NCBI GenBank assembly: GCA_026983895.1
Contig: JALSTF010000016.1
Location: forward strand, 1 to 5,294
Source: Sulfurovum sp.
Lineage (GTDB): Bacteria > Campylobacterota > Campylobacteria > Campylobacterales > Sulfurovaceae
DNA: 5,294 bases
Direction: 5' to 3'
Shown here piece by piece: positions 1 through 5,294 of this stretch. The translations under genes were made by a program, and so were the position numbers. Numbering within the stretch: the stretch's first letter is position 1; the number at the start of each line of letters is the position of its first letter. The notes beneath the pieces were generated by a model. The model saw only the letters and a list, made by a program, of their open reading frames with translations, was not told the origin of the DNA and searched no databases.

Positions 1-2334
1 GAGAGCAGGGAGCTGTCGCATTTCAACGGCGTACGCAATATCTCCATCAACATCAACAAGACCAAAAAAGGCAACGCCATCGCCTTGAGCAGAGAGATCA
101 AGCAGATGCTGAAAGAGGTACAGAAGTCCTACAAAGATGTGACCTTCGAAGCCTATACCGATACCTCTGTCTGGATCAAGAACCGTTTGAATCTGGTTTC
201 CTCCAACATTCTTTTCGGGCTTATTCTGGTCTTTCTGGCATTGCTTTTGAGCGTCAATTACCGTATCGCACTGGTCGTTGCCATCGGCATCCCGACCTCG
301 TTCATGGTCACGCTGATCTTTGCGGATATGATCGGGTACTCTCTCAATATGCTTACACTCCTGGGTGCGCTCATCGCCCTGGGGATGCTGGTGGACGAAG
401 CGATTGTCGTTGCGGAAAATATTTACAGGCATATGGAAATGGGAAAATCACCCAGAGATGCGGCGATCGACGGATCTTTGGAAATGTTCCCTGCCGTATT
501 GACAGCGACATTGACCACTGTTTTCGCCTTTTTGCCGCTGCTGATCCTCAGCGGAGAGATGGGGATGTTCATGCGGGTATTGCCGGTCATGATCTCTATT
601 CTGCTGCTCTCCTCTCTTTTTGAAGCCTTCTATTTCCTTCCTCTGCATTCCAAAGAGTTTTTCACTTTTTCCGGTTTAGATAAAGAACATAACCGCAGTG
701 CCCTTTGGCAGAAGCTGGATCTCTGGTATGAGGCACTGCTGGGAAGGCTTTTAAGACGCAAAAAACGTTCACTCTTTCTCCTGGTCGCTTTCATCTTTCT
801 CTCAACTGCCGGGATGATGGCCTTGACGAAATTTCAGTTCTTCCCTGAATTTGACACGACACAGATCTATCTCAACGGCAAGGTTGATGTCAATTCGAAA
901 CTGGAAGATACTGAGAAGGCTATGAGTGAAATAGAGAAAAAGCTGCTTGCCTTTTACGGCAAGGACGAAGTCTCTTCCATCACGTCCATCGTCGGCATAC
1001 GCTTCAGTGCAGACCAGAGTTTTGAAACAGGGAAGAACCTTTTCCACATTTTCATCAACCTGCATGAAAAGGCACCGGAAAATTTCTTTGACAAGTATAT
1101 CAATCCTATTTTATCGCTTGAATACGACGGCAGCGATATGATACGTAAGAAAAAGGCACAGGAGATCGCCAAAGAGACACAGGAGAAGATCGTTGCTCCA
1201 CTGAAGAAAGAGACGCTTCCGGGAGGAACGAAGCGTTTTACGGAGCTCAATCTTTTCGTACCCCAGACAAGTATCGTGGGGCATGATATAGAAATAGGGC
1301 TCAATACCTTCGACGAAAAGAAACAGCTCGACGCCATTGCCCGTCTGGAAAAGAAGCTTAAAAGCATCAAGGGTGTGTACGATGTCGGCGACAATGCTAC
1401 CGAAGGGGTCAGGGAGTTGAAGCTTCGTGTCAATGAATACGGCCAGATGCTCGGTTTTAACGAAAGCTATTTGACCTCTGTACTCAAAGGAACTTTTCTC
1501 AAAGGCGAATACGGCAAGCTTTTCGACAGCAAAGGGTTGATACGCCTGCGTATCGAAGATCCGAAAAAAGACGAAACACTCGATATCGCTTCGGTCAGAC
1601 TTACTACGCCGGACGGAACGAAAGTGGTACGTCTGGAGGATATTTGTGATTTCAACTATAAAAAGTCCTATGTCAAGATATTCAAAGAAGACGGTGACAG
1701 AGTACGTACGGTCACTGCCCGCGTGGAGAGCAAAACGATACTTGCTACCGAAGTGATGGCAGAGATTAAACCGCTGCTTGCACAGTTTGAAAAAGAGGGG
1801 ATCAAAGTGATCGTCAAGGGGGAAGAAAAAGAGAACCGCCAGATGAAACGGGAAATGTCACAGGCGGCACTGATCGCGATCTTCCTCATTTTCATCTCCC
1901 TGGTCTGGATGTTCAACTCTCTGGTACTGCCGCTCATCATCATTTCTACCATTCCGCTTTCCATTGTGGGAGCGCTTGTCGGTACGTACATCATGGGGAT
2001 CAATATGACGATGCCGGGGATCATGGGGCTCATCGGCCTCTCCGGTGTGGTGGTCAATGACGGGCTCATCATGCTCTCTTTCATCAAAGGCTCGAAAGAC
2101 CAGGATGAGATGATGCAAAAAGCCGGACACAGGCTCCGTCCCATCCTGCTTACCTCCGTAACGACAGTACTCGGACTCTCAAGCATGATCTTTTTCGCCA
2201 GCGGGCAGGCACTCATCATCCAGCCGATGGCGATCTCCCTGGGATTCGGTATCGCCTGGGCAACGGTACTGAACCTCTATTATGTTCCTTTAATGTATGC
2301 CGTGATCTATAAAGTTGGCGATTCTCCTGCCTAA
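1..2334 (+). CDS. Efflux RND transporter permease subunit (AcrB/HAE-like), 5' end cut off
   Basis: This is the inner-membrane, proton-driven pump of an RND tripartite efflux system; the substrate cannot be told from sequence. The frame is open from base 1, so the 777 residues visible lack the N-terminus. Aligning by eye to AcrB, about 275 residues are missing (TM1 and the first porter subdomains). Hydrophobic segments fit TM2-TM6 (residues about 67-212), TM7 (about 257-277), a periplasmic loop of about 340 residues, and TM8-TM12 (about 621-768). The TM4 motif GMLVDEAIVVAEN has D132-E133 where AcrB has D407-D408. In TM10, GLSGVVVNDG puts N686-D687 at AcrB K940-N941. R711 and T718 in RLRPILLT match AcrB R971 and T978. 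The periplasmic fusion and outer-membrane partners would be expected upstream, outside the window. No heavy-metal (CusA-type) signature was noticed. The RND family is certain; the subclass is not. Confidence 0.93.
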   Translation, partial: ESRELSHFNGVRNISININKTKKGNAIALSREIKQMLKEVQKSYKDVTFEAYTDTSVWIKNRLNLVSSNILFGLILVFLALLLSVNYRIALVVAIGIPTSFMVTLIFADMIGYSLNMLTLLGALIALGMLVDEAIVVAENIYRHMEMGKSPRDAAIDGSLEMFPAVLTATLTTVFAFLPLLILSGEMGMFMRVLPVMISILLLSSLFEAFYFLPLHSKEFFTFSGLDKEHNRSALWQKLDLWYEALLGRLLRRKKRSLFLLVAFIFLSTAGMMALTKFQFFPEFDTTQIYLNGKVDVNSKLEDTEKAMSEIEKKLLAFYGKDEVSSITSIVGIRFSADQSFETGKNLFHIFINLHEKAPENFFDKYINPILSLEYDGSDMIRKKKAQEIAKETQEKIVAPLKKETLPGGTKRFTELNLFVPQTSIVGHDIEIGLNTFDEKKQLDAIARLEKKLKSIKGVYDVGDNATEGVRELKLRVNEYGQMLGFNESYLTSVLKGTFLKGEYGKLFDSKGLIRLRIEDPKKDETLDIASVRLTTPDGTKVVRLEDICDFNYKKSYVKIFKEDGDRVRTVTARVESKTILATEVMAEIKPLLAQFEKEGIKVIVKGEEKENRQMKREMSQAALIAIFLIFISLVWMFNSLVLPLIIISTIPLSIVGALVGTYIMGINMTMPGIMGLIGLSGVVVNDGLIMLSFIKGSKDQDEMMQKAGHRLRPILLTSVTTVLGLSSMIFFASGQALIIQPMAISLGFGIAWATVLNLYYVPLMYAVIYKVGDSPA

Positions 2335-2360
2335 ACCATTATTTATTTGTTAATCATCCG

Positions 2361-2392
2361 TTGCCTAATCATTTATATCAAGGTGTTACAAT
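2361..2392 (+). promoter_or_regulatory. Possible extended -10 promoter after the RND gene
   Basis: TG at 2384-2385, one base, then TACAAT at 2387-2392 forms an extended -10 element. TTGCCT at 2361-2366 could be a -35, but the 20-base spacer is longer than usual. If active, it would start a transcript near 2399 that runs through the repeats and gives the DUF2018 operon a leader of about 270 bases, or makes a separate small RNA. The direct repeat TAATCAT lies just upstream and overlaps the putative -35. In AT-rich sequence such matches arise by chance. Confidence 0.28.
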
Positions 2393-2454
2393 ACAATTTA
2401 AGAAAGAGATGATCTTTCTGAAACGATTATAAGAGTTTTTGTTTTACTCCTTGT

Positions 2455-2526
2455 TTAAGATGATAGATTTTCTTGTGTGCTCTTAATGATCGCGATCATT
2501 ACCAAAGAAGAAGCGGTTTTTTTCAT
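2455..2526 (-). CDS. Possible 23-residue minus-strand small protein or gene remnant
   Basis: Not recognised as any known gene. On the minus strand an ATG at 2526-2524 opens a 23-codon frame ending in TAA (2457-2455), reading MKKTASSLVMIAIIKSTQEN then LSS. AAGGA at 2537-2533 lies 6 bases upstream of the ATG, an ideal Shine-Dalgarno spacing. The start looks like a short signal peptide or single membrane segment: two lysines, then a hydrophobic stretch over residues 8-14. Part of the frame is forced by the 18-base palindrome. No convincing minus-strand promoter is visible. It could be a real small membrane peptide, the broken start of a lost exported-protein gene, or chance. Confidence 0.2.
   Translation of the reverse strand: MKKTASSLVMIAIIKSTQENLSS
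2484..2501. repeat. 18-base perfect palindrome TAATGATCGCGATCATTA
   Basis: Both halves are exact reverse complements with no spacer. As DNA it could be a two-fold symmetric protein-binding site. As RNA it would give a 7-base-pair stem with a CGCG loop. It contains two GATC sites and is more GC-rich at its centre than the surrounding gap. It lies about 120 bases upstream of the DUF2018 operon -10, too far for a simple repressor site on that promoter, but within any leader made from the candidate promoter near 2390. Confidence 0.6.
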
Positions 2527-2577
2527 ATTTTTTCCTTGTTTTTAGATATGACCTCCCTTGTTTATCGCTTCTTCTTT
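2504..2577. repeat. Nested inverted repeats, outer arms AAAGAAGAAGCG/CGCTTCTTCTTT
   Basis: The outer arms 2504-2515 and 2566-2577 match over 12 bases without mismatch. As RNA the stem extends by one G-U and one A-U pair (2516-2517 with 2564-2565). Inside is a second inverted repeat, TCATAT (2523-2528) with ATATGA (2546-2551). The fold would be a long stem, an asymmetric internal loop and a short AU-rich stem. The internal loop on the + strand carries GACCTCCC at 2550-2557, which resembles the anti-Shine-Dalgarno end of 16S rRNA. The arms are purine- and pyrimidine-rich, which raises the chance of a coincidental match. Confidence 0.5.
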
Positions 2578-2607
2578 TTCTTCCTTTCCCATAAACATCA
2601 TATAGAT

Positions 2608-2630
2608 TAACAATTTTTGGCTATAATTAT
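2608..2630 (+). promoter_or_regulatory. Promoter of the DUF2018-polyprenyl synthase-hemA-proS operon
   Basis: TATAAT at 2622-2627 is a perfect -10 hexamer, preceded by a T-run and GG (CAATTTTTGGC at 2611-2621). This T-rich-plus-TATAAT form without a recognisable -35 is typical of sigma-70 promoters in Campylobacterota. Transcription should begin near 2634, leaving a leader of about 38 bases before the ATG at 2673. A short inverted repeat TGGATT/AATCCA (2631-2636, 2644-2649) spans the expected start site and could be an operator half-site pair or nothing. Confidence 0.65.
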
Positions 2631-2661
2631 TGGATTTTAAATGAATCCATAATACATATAC

Positions 2662-2666
2662 AGGAT
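2662..2666 (+). promoter_or_regulatory. Ribosome binding site of the DUF2018 gene
   Basis: AGGAT ends 6 bases before the ATG at 2673. It supports that start over the earlier ATG at 2641, which reaches a stop after three codons. Confidence 0.7.
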
Positions 2667-2672
2667 AAAAAA

Positions 2673-2945
2673 ATGAATATATTTGATGATGATGACGCAT
2701 TTGTAGGAACCCCGAAGTCCAATTACTTCTCAATTGCAAAAACGGCAAATCAGAACATTGTGGAAATGGAACTGGAAAAGATGTTCAGACGTTTTGCCGT
2801 GGCTGAAAAAATGCTTGAAGAGAGAGGCTTGGAAGAAGAGCATGAAAAGCTCATCAAGAGTACCATCATAGACAAAGAGATAGATGACAGGGTCAATTCT
2901 CTTTTTATTGAACTCGTAGGCAATATTGTCACTCAGTGTGAATAG
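2673..2945 (+). CDS. DUF2018 family protein (HP0242-like)
   Basis: A 90-residue cytosolic protein of unknown function. It matches the DUF2018 family of Campylobacterota in length (H. pylori HP0242 is about 92 residues), helical composition and position ahead of the polyprenyl synthase and hemA. It opens with an acidic run (D5-D8) and a GTPKSNYF segment (12-19). The rest is charged, helix-forming sequence (about 20-50 and 54-87) with regular hydrophobic spacing, as in MELEKMFRRFAVAEKMLEE. There is no signal peptide, membrane segment or catalytic motif. The HP0242 crystal structure is an intertwined, pseudo-knotted helical homodimer; I infer the same fold here. A good promoter and AGGAT ribosome site precede it, so it is the first gene of the operon. 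Family assignment is from sequence likeness recalled by eye plus synteny. Confidence 0.85.
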   Translation: MNIFDDDDAFVGTPKSNYFSIAKTANQNIVEMELEKMFRRFAVAEKMLEERGLEEEHEKLIKSTIIDKEIDDRVNSLFIELVGNIVTQCE

Positions 2946-2948
2946 GAT
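2944..2948 (+). promoter_or_regulatory. Ribosome binding site of the polyprenyl synthase gene, overlapping the previous stop codon
   Basis: AGGAT begins inside the DUF2018 TAG stop (2943-2945) and ends 6 bases before the ATG at 2955. Ribosomes ending DUF2018 would cover this site, so the two genes are probably translationally coupled. Confidence 0.65.
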
Positions 2949-2954
2949 AGAAAG

Positions 2955-3851
2955 ATGCTAAGTGCCGTAGAAAGAAAAATAGAGCAATTCGTCACTGCGT
3001 TGAATGACAAAGAGGTCATTTCGCTCTATGCCAAACTGCCTCATGGAAAACGACTTCGTGCAAAACTCATACTGAAGATCGCAGGTACCTCTCTGTCTGC
3101 AGTGAAGACCGCTGCGATCGTAGAGATGATCCATGCGGCAAGCCTGCTGCATGACGATGTACTGGATGATGCCGATACCAGACGCTCCCAGCCTTCGCTC
3201 AATGCGCTTTACGGGAACAAGACCGCGATCATGCTCGGAGATATTCTTTATTCCAAAGGTTTCTTTGAATTGAACAATATTTCCGCTGAGGTAGCGAAGA
3301 TCGTTTCCAATGCCGTGACGCAGTTGAGTCTCGGAGAACTTAAAGATGTCTCTCTTTCCAGGCGCTTCAATACGGATAAAGAGATCTATCTTGAAATGAT
3401 CTACCAGAAAACAGCATCACTTATTGAAGCGAGTGCCGGTGCAGCAGCAGTGTTGGCGGGGAAGCCCAAAGAACCCTATATGACCTATGGAAGAAATTTG
3501 GGTCTGGCTTTCCAGATGATCGATGATATGCTCGATATCACCTCTGATGCTGTGACTCTGGGCAAACCTGCATTGCATGATTTTGTGGAAGGAAAAACGA
3601 CACTTCCGTACATTTACCTGTATGACGTTTTGGATACAGCAGGGAAAGAAAGACTTGCTTCACTCCATGGCAGGGTGCTTGACACTGATGCTCAGAACTG
3701 GATCAAAGTACACATGGAAGAGAAACAGATTTTGCTGAAATGCTATGCACAGGCAAAAGAACTCATAGAAGAAGCGGTCGAATTGATGAACAGCCATGGA
3801 GAGACATCGCTTTCGGATATAGCGCTTGAAATGATAGAGAGGGACTTCTAA
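2955..3851 (+). CDS. ispB: Long-chain trans-polyprenyl diphosphate synthase (IspB-like)
   Basis: This cytosolic enzyme adds isopentenyl diphosphate units to an allylic primer and makes the long isoprenoid tail of the respiratory quinone, probably menaquinone in this group. At 298 residues it has the family length and all main motifs: GKRLR (31-35), the first aspartate-rich motif DDVLD (67-71) followed by RR (76-77), KT (152-153), the second motif FQMIDDMLD (186-194, D190, D191, D194), and GKPALHDFVEGKTTLP (203-218). Residues four and five before the first motif are small (S63, A62). In short-chain FPP/GGPP synthases bulky residues there block elongation, so a long product is expected. Differences from E. 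coli IspB are A36 where proline usually follows GKRLR, and D131 for the glutamine in the GEvLQ segment. Exact chain length (C30 for MK-6 or C40) cannot be read from sequence, so the symbol is by family and synteny. Confidence 0.93.
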   Translation: MLSAVERKIEQFVTALNDKEVISLYAKLPHGKRLRAKLILKIAGTSLSAVKTAAIVEMIHAASLLHDDVLDDADTRRSQPSLNALYGNKTAIMLGDILYSKGFFELNNISAEVAKIVSNAVTQLSLGELKDVSLSRRFNTDKEIYLEMIYQKTASLIEASAGAAAVLAGKPKEPYMTYGRNLGLAFQMIDDMLDITSDAVTLGKPALHDFVEGKTTLPYIYLYDVLDTAGKERLASLHGRVLDTDAQNWIKVHMEEKQILLKCYAQAKELIEEAVELMNSHGETSLSDIALEMIERDF

Positions 3852-5158
3852 TGTATTATCAGGTGATCAGCTTTTCGCACAAGAATTGTGAACAGTCCAT
3901 GCGGGAGCGTCTGGCTTTTGCCAATGATGAAATGAAAAGGACCTTTCTCGACCAGCTGGTAGGTTTTGAGTTCGTACATGAAGCCTTTGTGGTCTCTACC
4001 TGCAACCGTGTCGAGATCGTTCTTGCAACACGGGACAACTTTTCCAGTTACCATGCAGTATTGGGTCTGATGAGCCAGAGCAGTGATGTGAACTTCTATG
4101 ATTTGAAAACATCTGCCAAGCGCTATGATGACGAAGAGGCTATCGAACATATCTTTTCAGTCGTTTCTTCTCTTGATTCACTGGTCATCGGAGAATCACA
4201 GATCACAGGCCAGGTCAAAGAAGCATTCCGGTTCTCTTTTGCCAACGGTACGGCAGGGCGAAGACTCAACCGTGTGATCTCCTATGCGGTGAAATGTGCG
4301 GCGGAAGTACGCAATGCAACCGACATTTCTTCCAAACCTATTTCGATCGCTTCTGTCGCCGTGGCACAGGCACACAAGATCCTTGGTGAGAACATCCAGG
4401 GGATGAAAGGTATTGTCGTTGGTGCAGGGGACATGGGTGTCCTGGCGGCAAAACATTTGCTTCGGATAGGGTGTGATGTGGTGCTGATAGGACGTGACCT
4501 TTCCAAAGTAGAGGCTGTTGCGGATGAACTGGGAGAAAATGTCAAGGCCGATACGATGGAAAACCTTCCCAAATATCTGAACCGGTACAGGCTTCTTTTC
4601 TCTGCAACCTCTTCAGCCGACCCGGTCATTACAAAAACGATGATAGAGAACGAGACACTCCCGAGACACTGGTTTGATATGGCGATCCCCCGTGATATCG
4701 AAGAGATGGAGCTGGAGAAACTGGAACTGTTCCGTATAGATGATCTGCGTACTATTTCCAATGACAACCATGCATTGCGTGAAGAACAGGCGATCAGGGC
4801 TACAGAGATCGTACAGCAGTATACAGAAGAGTTCTATGGTTGGCTCAGGGCACTTTCCATCGAACCGGTCATCAAACAGATGAGAGAACATGTTGCCGAA
4901 GCGATAGACAAAGAGCTGTCCCGTGCAGTGAAAAAAGGTTTTGTCCCTTCGGAGTACACATCCAATATGCGCAAGATGGCTGAGCAGATGTTCAACCGTT
5001 TTCTACATGACCCGACACAGAATCTCAGGCACTCATCGAGTGAACAGAAGAATGCCAACTGCATAGAGGCGGTCAAGAAAATGTTCAATATCGATACAGA
5101 ACATATTGACCCCCAGCTTTACAAGAACGATCACCACACCAAAGGATATAATGCGTGA
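3851..5158 (+). CDS. hemA: Glutamyl-tRNA reductase
   Basis: HemA reduces the glutamate on glutamyl-tRNA to glutamate-1-semialdehyde with NADPH, the first committed step of C5-pathway tetrapyrrole synthesis. At 435 residues it is slightly longer than E. coli HemA (418). The catalytic domain has the nucleophile C51 in STCNRVEI (49-56), H100 matching the E. coli active-site histidine region, and SLDSLVIGESQITGQVK (107-123). The NADPH domain has GAGDMG (191-196) and DMAIPRDIE (276-284). The C-terminal helical dimerisation domain carries FLHDPTQNLR (384-393). The tail is polar with a DHHTK stretch near residues 427-431. The ATG overlaps the upstream TAA by one base (TAATG), with purine-rich AGAGGGA just before it, so translation is likely coupled to the polyprenyl synthase. 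In enteric bacteria HemA stability responds to haem; nothing here shows whether that applies. Confidence 0.97.
   Translation: MYYQVISFSHKNCEQSMRERLAFANDEMKRTFLDQLVGFEFVHEAFVVSTCNRVEIVLATRDNFSSYHAVLGLMSQSSDVNFYDLKTSAKRYDDEEAIEHIFSVVSSLDSLVIGESQITGQVKEAFRFSFANGTAGRRLNRVISYAVKCAAEVRNATDISSKPISIASVAVAQAHKILGENIQGMKGIVVGAGDMGVLAAKHLLRIGCDVVLIGRDLSKVEAVADELGENVKADTMENLPKYLNRYRLLFSATSSADPVITKTMIENETLPRHWFDMAIPRDIEEMELEKLELFRIDDLRTISNDNHALREEQAIRATEIVQQYTEEFYGWLRALSIEPVIKQMREHVAEAIDKELSRAVKKGFVPSEYTSNMRKMAEQMFNRFLHDPTQNLRHSSSEQKNANCIEAVKKMFNIDTEHIDPQLYKNDHHTKGYNA
5142..5146 (+). promoter_or_regulatory. Ribosome binding site that fixes the proS GTG start
   Basis: AAGGA, inside the 3' end of hemA, lies 8 bases before GTG at 5155. 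The nearby ATG at 5151 has poorer spacing and its frame stops after 17 codons, so it is not the start. No ATG in the proS frame exists near the homologous N-terminus. Confidence 0.75.
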
Positions 5159-5294
5159 GATATTCAAAATTATTGATCCCGACAACCAAAGAAACACCCA
5201 ATGATGCAACGCTTGCAAGCCATATATTCCTGATCCGGGGCGGCTTTATACAGTCCGTCGGCGGAAGCGGGCTTTACAATTTTCTCCCCTTAGG
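5155..5294 (+). CDS. proS: Prolyl-tRNA synthetase, N-terminal part, cut by the window edge
   Basis: ProS is a class II aminoacyl-tRNA synthetase that charges tRNA-Pro. Only the first 46 codons are present. They begin with GTG (read as Met), then RYSKLLIPTTKETPNDAT, and reach HIFLIRGGF (23-31) and SGLYNFLPL (38-46), the characteristic N-terminal segment of bacterial-type ProS leading to motif 1. The GTG overlaps the hemA stop by four bases (GTGA, 5155-5158), indicating coupling. Order hemA-proS is the same in H. pylori, where hemC follows, so hemC is a good guess just beyond the edge. A double glycine (residues 36-37) before SGLY appears one residue longer than the GSGLYNFLPLG form I recall from Campylobacter. 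The rest of the enzyme, including the editing domain, cannot be judged. Confidence 0.88.
   Translation, partial: MRYSKLLIPTTKETPNDATLASHIFLIRGGFIQSVGGSGLYNFLPL

Larger units (their letters stand above)
2335..2672. other. AT-rich intergenic region with repeats and a promoter
   Basis: These 338 bases separate the RND gene from the DUF2018 operon and are visibly richer in A and T than the genes on either side. From left to right they hold: a direct repeat TAATCAT (2351-2357, 2366-2372) before a possible extended -10 (2384-2392); a small hairpin AGAAAGA/TCTTTCT (2401-2407, 2413-2419); an 18-base palindrome (2484-2501); nested inverted repeats (2504-2577); three CCTTGTTT copies; and the operon promoter (-10 at 2622-2627). 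There is no GC-rich hairpin followed directly by a T-run, so I cannot point to a convincing terminator for the RND gene. No tRNA-like fold was recognised. A short minus-strand frame is listed separately. Confidence 0.8.

Noticed and set aside
85..87. TTG at 85 as the start of the RND gene
   Set aside because: The same frame is open to base 1 with plausible RND porter sequence, and about 275 residues of the family are missing, so the gene starts outside the window.
954..1433. 159-codon minus-strand frame inside the RND gene
   Set aside because: It is serine- and phenylalanine-rich in the way expected from reading the complement of lysine- and glutamate-rich codons, and lies wholly within a certain gene.
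2426..2431. TATAAT on the minus strand as a promoter
   Set aside because: It would direct transcription into the 3' end of the RND gene with no gene to serve and no -35; it is probably a chance match in AT-rich DNA.
2401..2445. Hairpin AGAAAGA/TCTTTCT followed by T-rich sequence as a terminator for the RND gene
   Set aside because: The stem is only 7 AT-rich pairs and the T-run begins about 17 bases after it, so it does not have the form of an intrinsic terminator.
2484..2523. The 18-base palindrome plus the T7 run at 2517-2523 as a terminator
   Set aside because: Fifteen bases lie between the stem and the T-run, too far for a Rho-independent terminator.
2542..2748. 68-codon minus-strand frame across the DUF2018 start
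   Set aside because: It runs antisense through the start, ribosome site and promoter of a well-supported gene and shows no recognisable domain.
4282..4767. 161-codon minus-strand frame inside hemA
   Set aside because: It lies antisense to conserved HemA sequence, is serine-rich and low in complexity, and has no family likeness.
5151..5204. ATG at 5151 as the start of the gene after hemA
   Set aside because: This frame reaches a stop after 17 codons, while the frame from GTG at 5155 gives a clear ProS N-terminus.

Overview
The window is ordinary bacterial chromosome, most likely from a Campylobacterota (epsilonproteobacterial) organism close to Sulfurovum or a related sulfur-oxidising genus. 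The main reason is the gene order: a DUF2018 protein, a long-chain polyprenyl diphosphate synthase, glutamyl-tRNA reductase (hemA) and prolyl-tRNA synthetase (proS) follow one another on one strand. DUF2018 is a family essentially confined to Campylobacterota, and Helicobacter pylori keeps the same order (HP0242, HP0240, HP0239, HP0238). The promoter style (a T-rich stretch and TATAAT, no clear -35) also fits. The placement comes from recalled family knowledge, not a database search.

Layout, all genes on the + strand. 1-2334: the 3' three quarters of an RND-superfamily efflux pump subunit, cut by the left edge. 2335-2672: a 338-base AT-rich gap with a good promoter at its right end and several unexplained inverted and direct repeats. 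2673-2945: DUF2018 gene. 2955-3851: polyprenyl diphosphate synthase. 3851-5158: hemA. 5155 to the right edge: the first 46 codons of proS, starting at GTG.

The last four genes form a tight operon: a 9-base gap, then a 1-base overlap (TAATG), then a 4-base overlap (GTGA), so translational coupling is likely. The polyprenyl synthase should make the isoprenoid tail of the respiratory quinone. HemA uses glutamyl-tRNA for the first step of tetrapyrrole (haem) synthesis, and ProS charges tRNA-Pro. The operon thus joins quinone side-chain supply, haem supply and translation. The RND gene is probably a separate unit, since the gap and a new promoter separate it from the operon.

I see no mobile element, CRISPR array, tRNA or rRNA, and no clear new system. 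The most curious part is the 2335-2672 gap: an 18-base perfect palindrome, a 12-base inverted repeat 50 bases apart with a second one nested inside, three copies of CCTTGTTT, and a 23-codon minus-strand reading frame with a well-spaced Shine-Dalgarno sequence.
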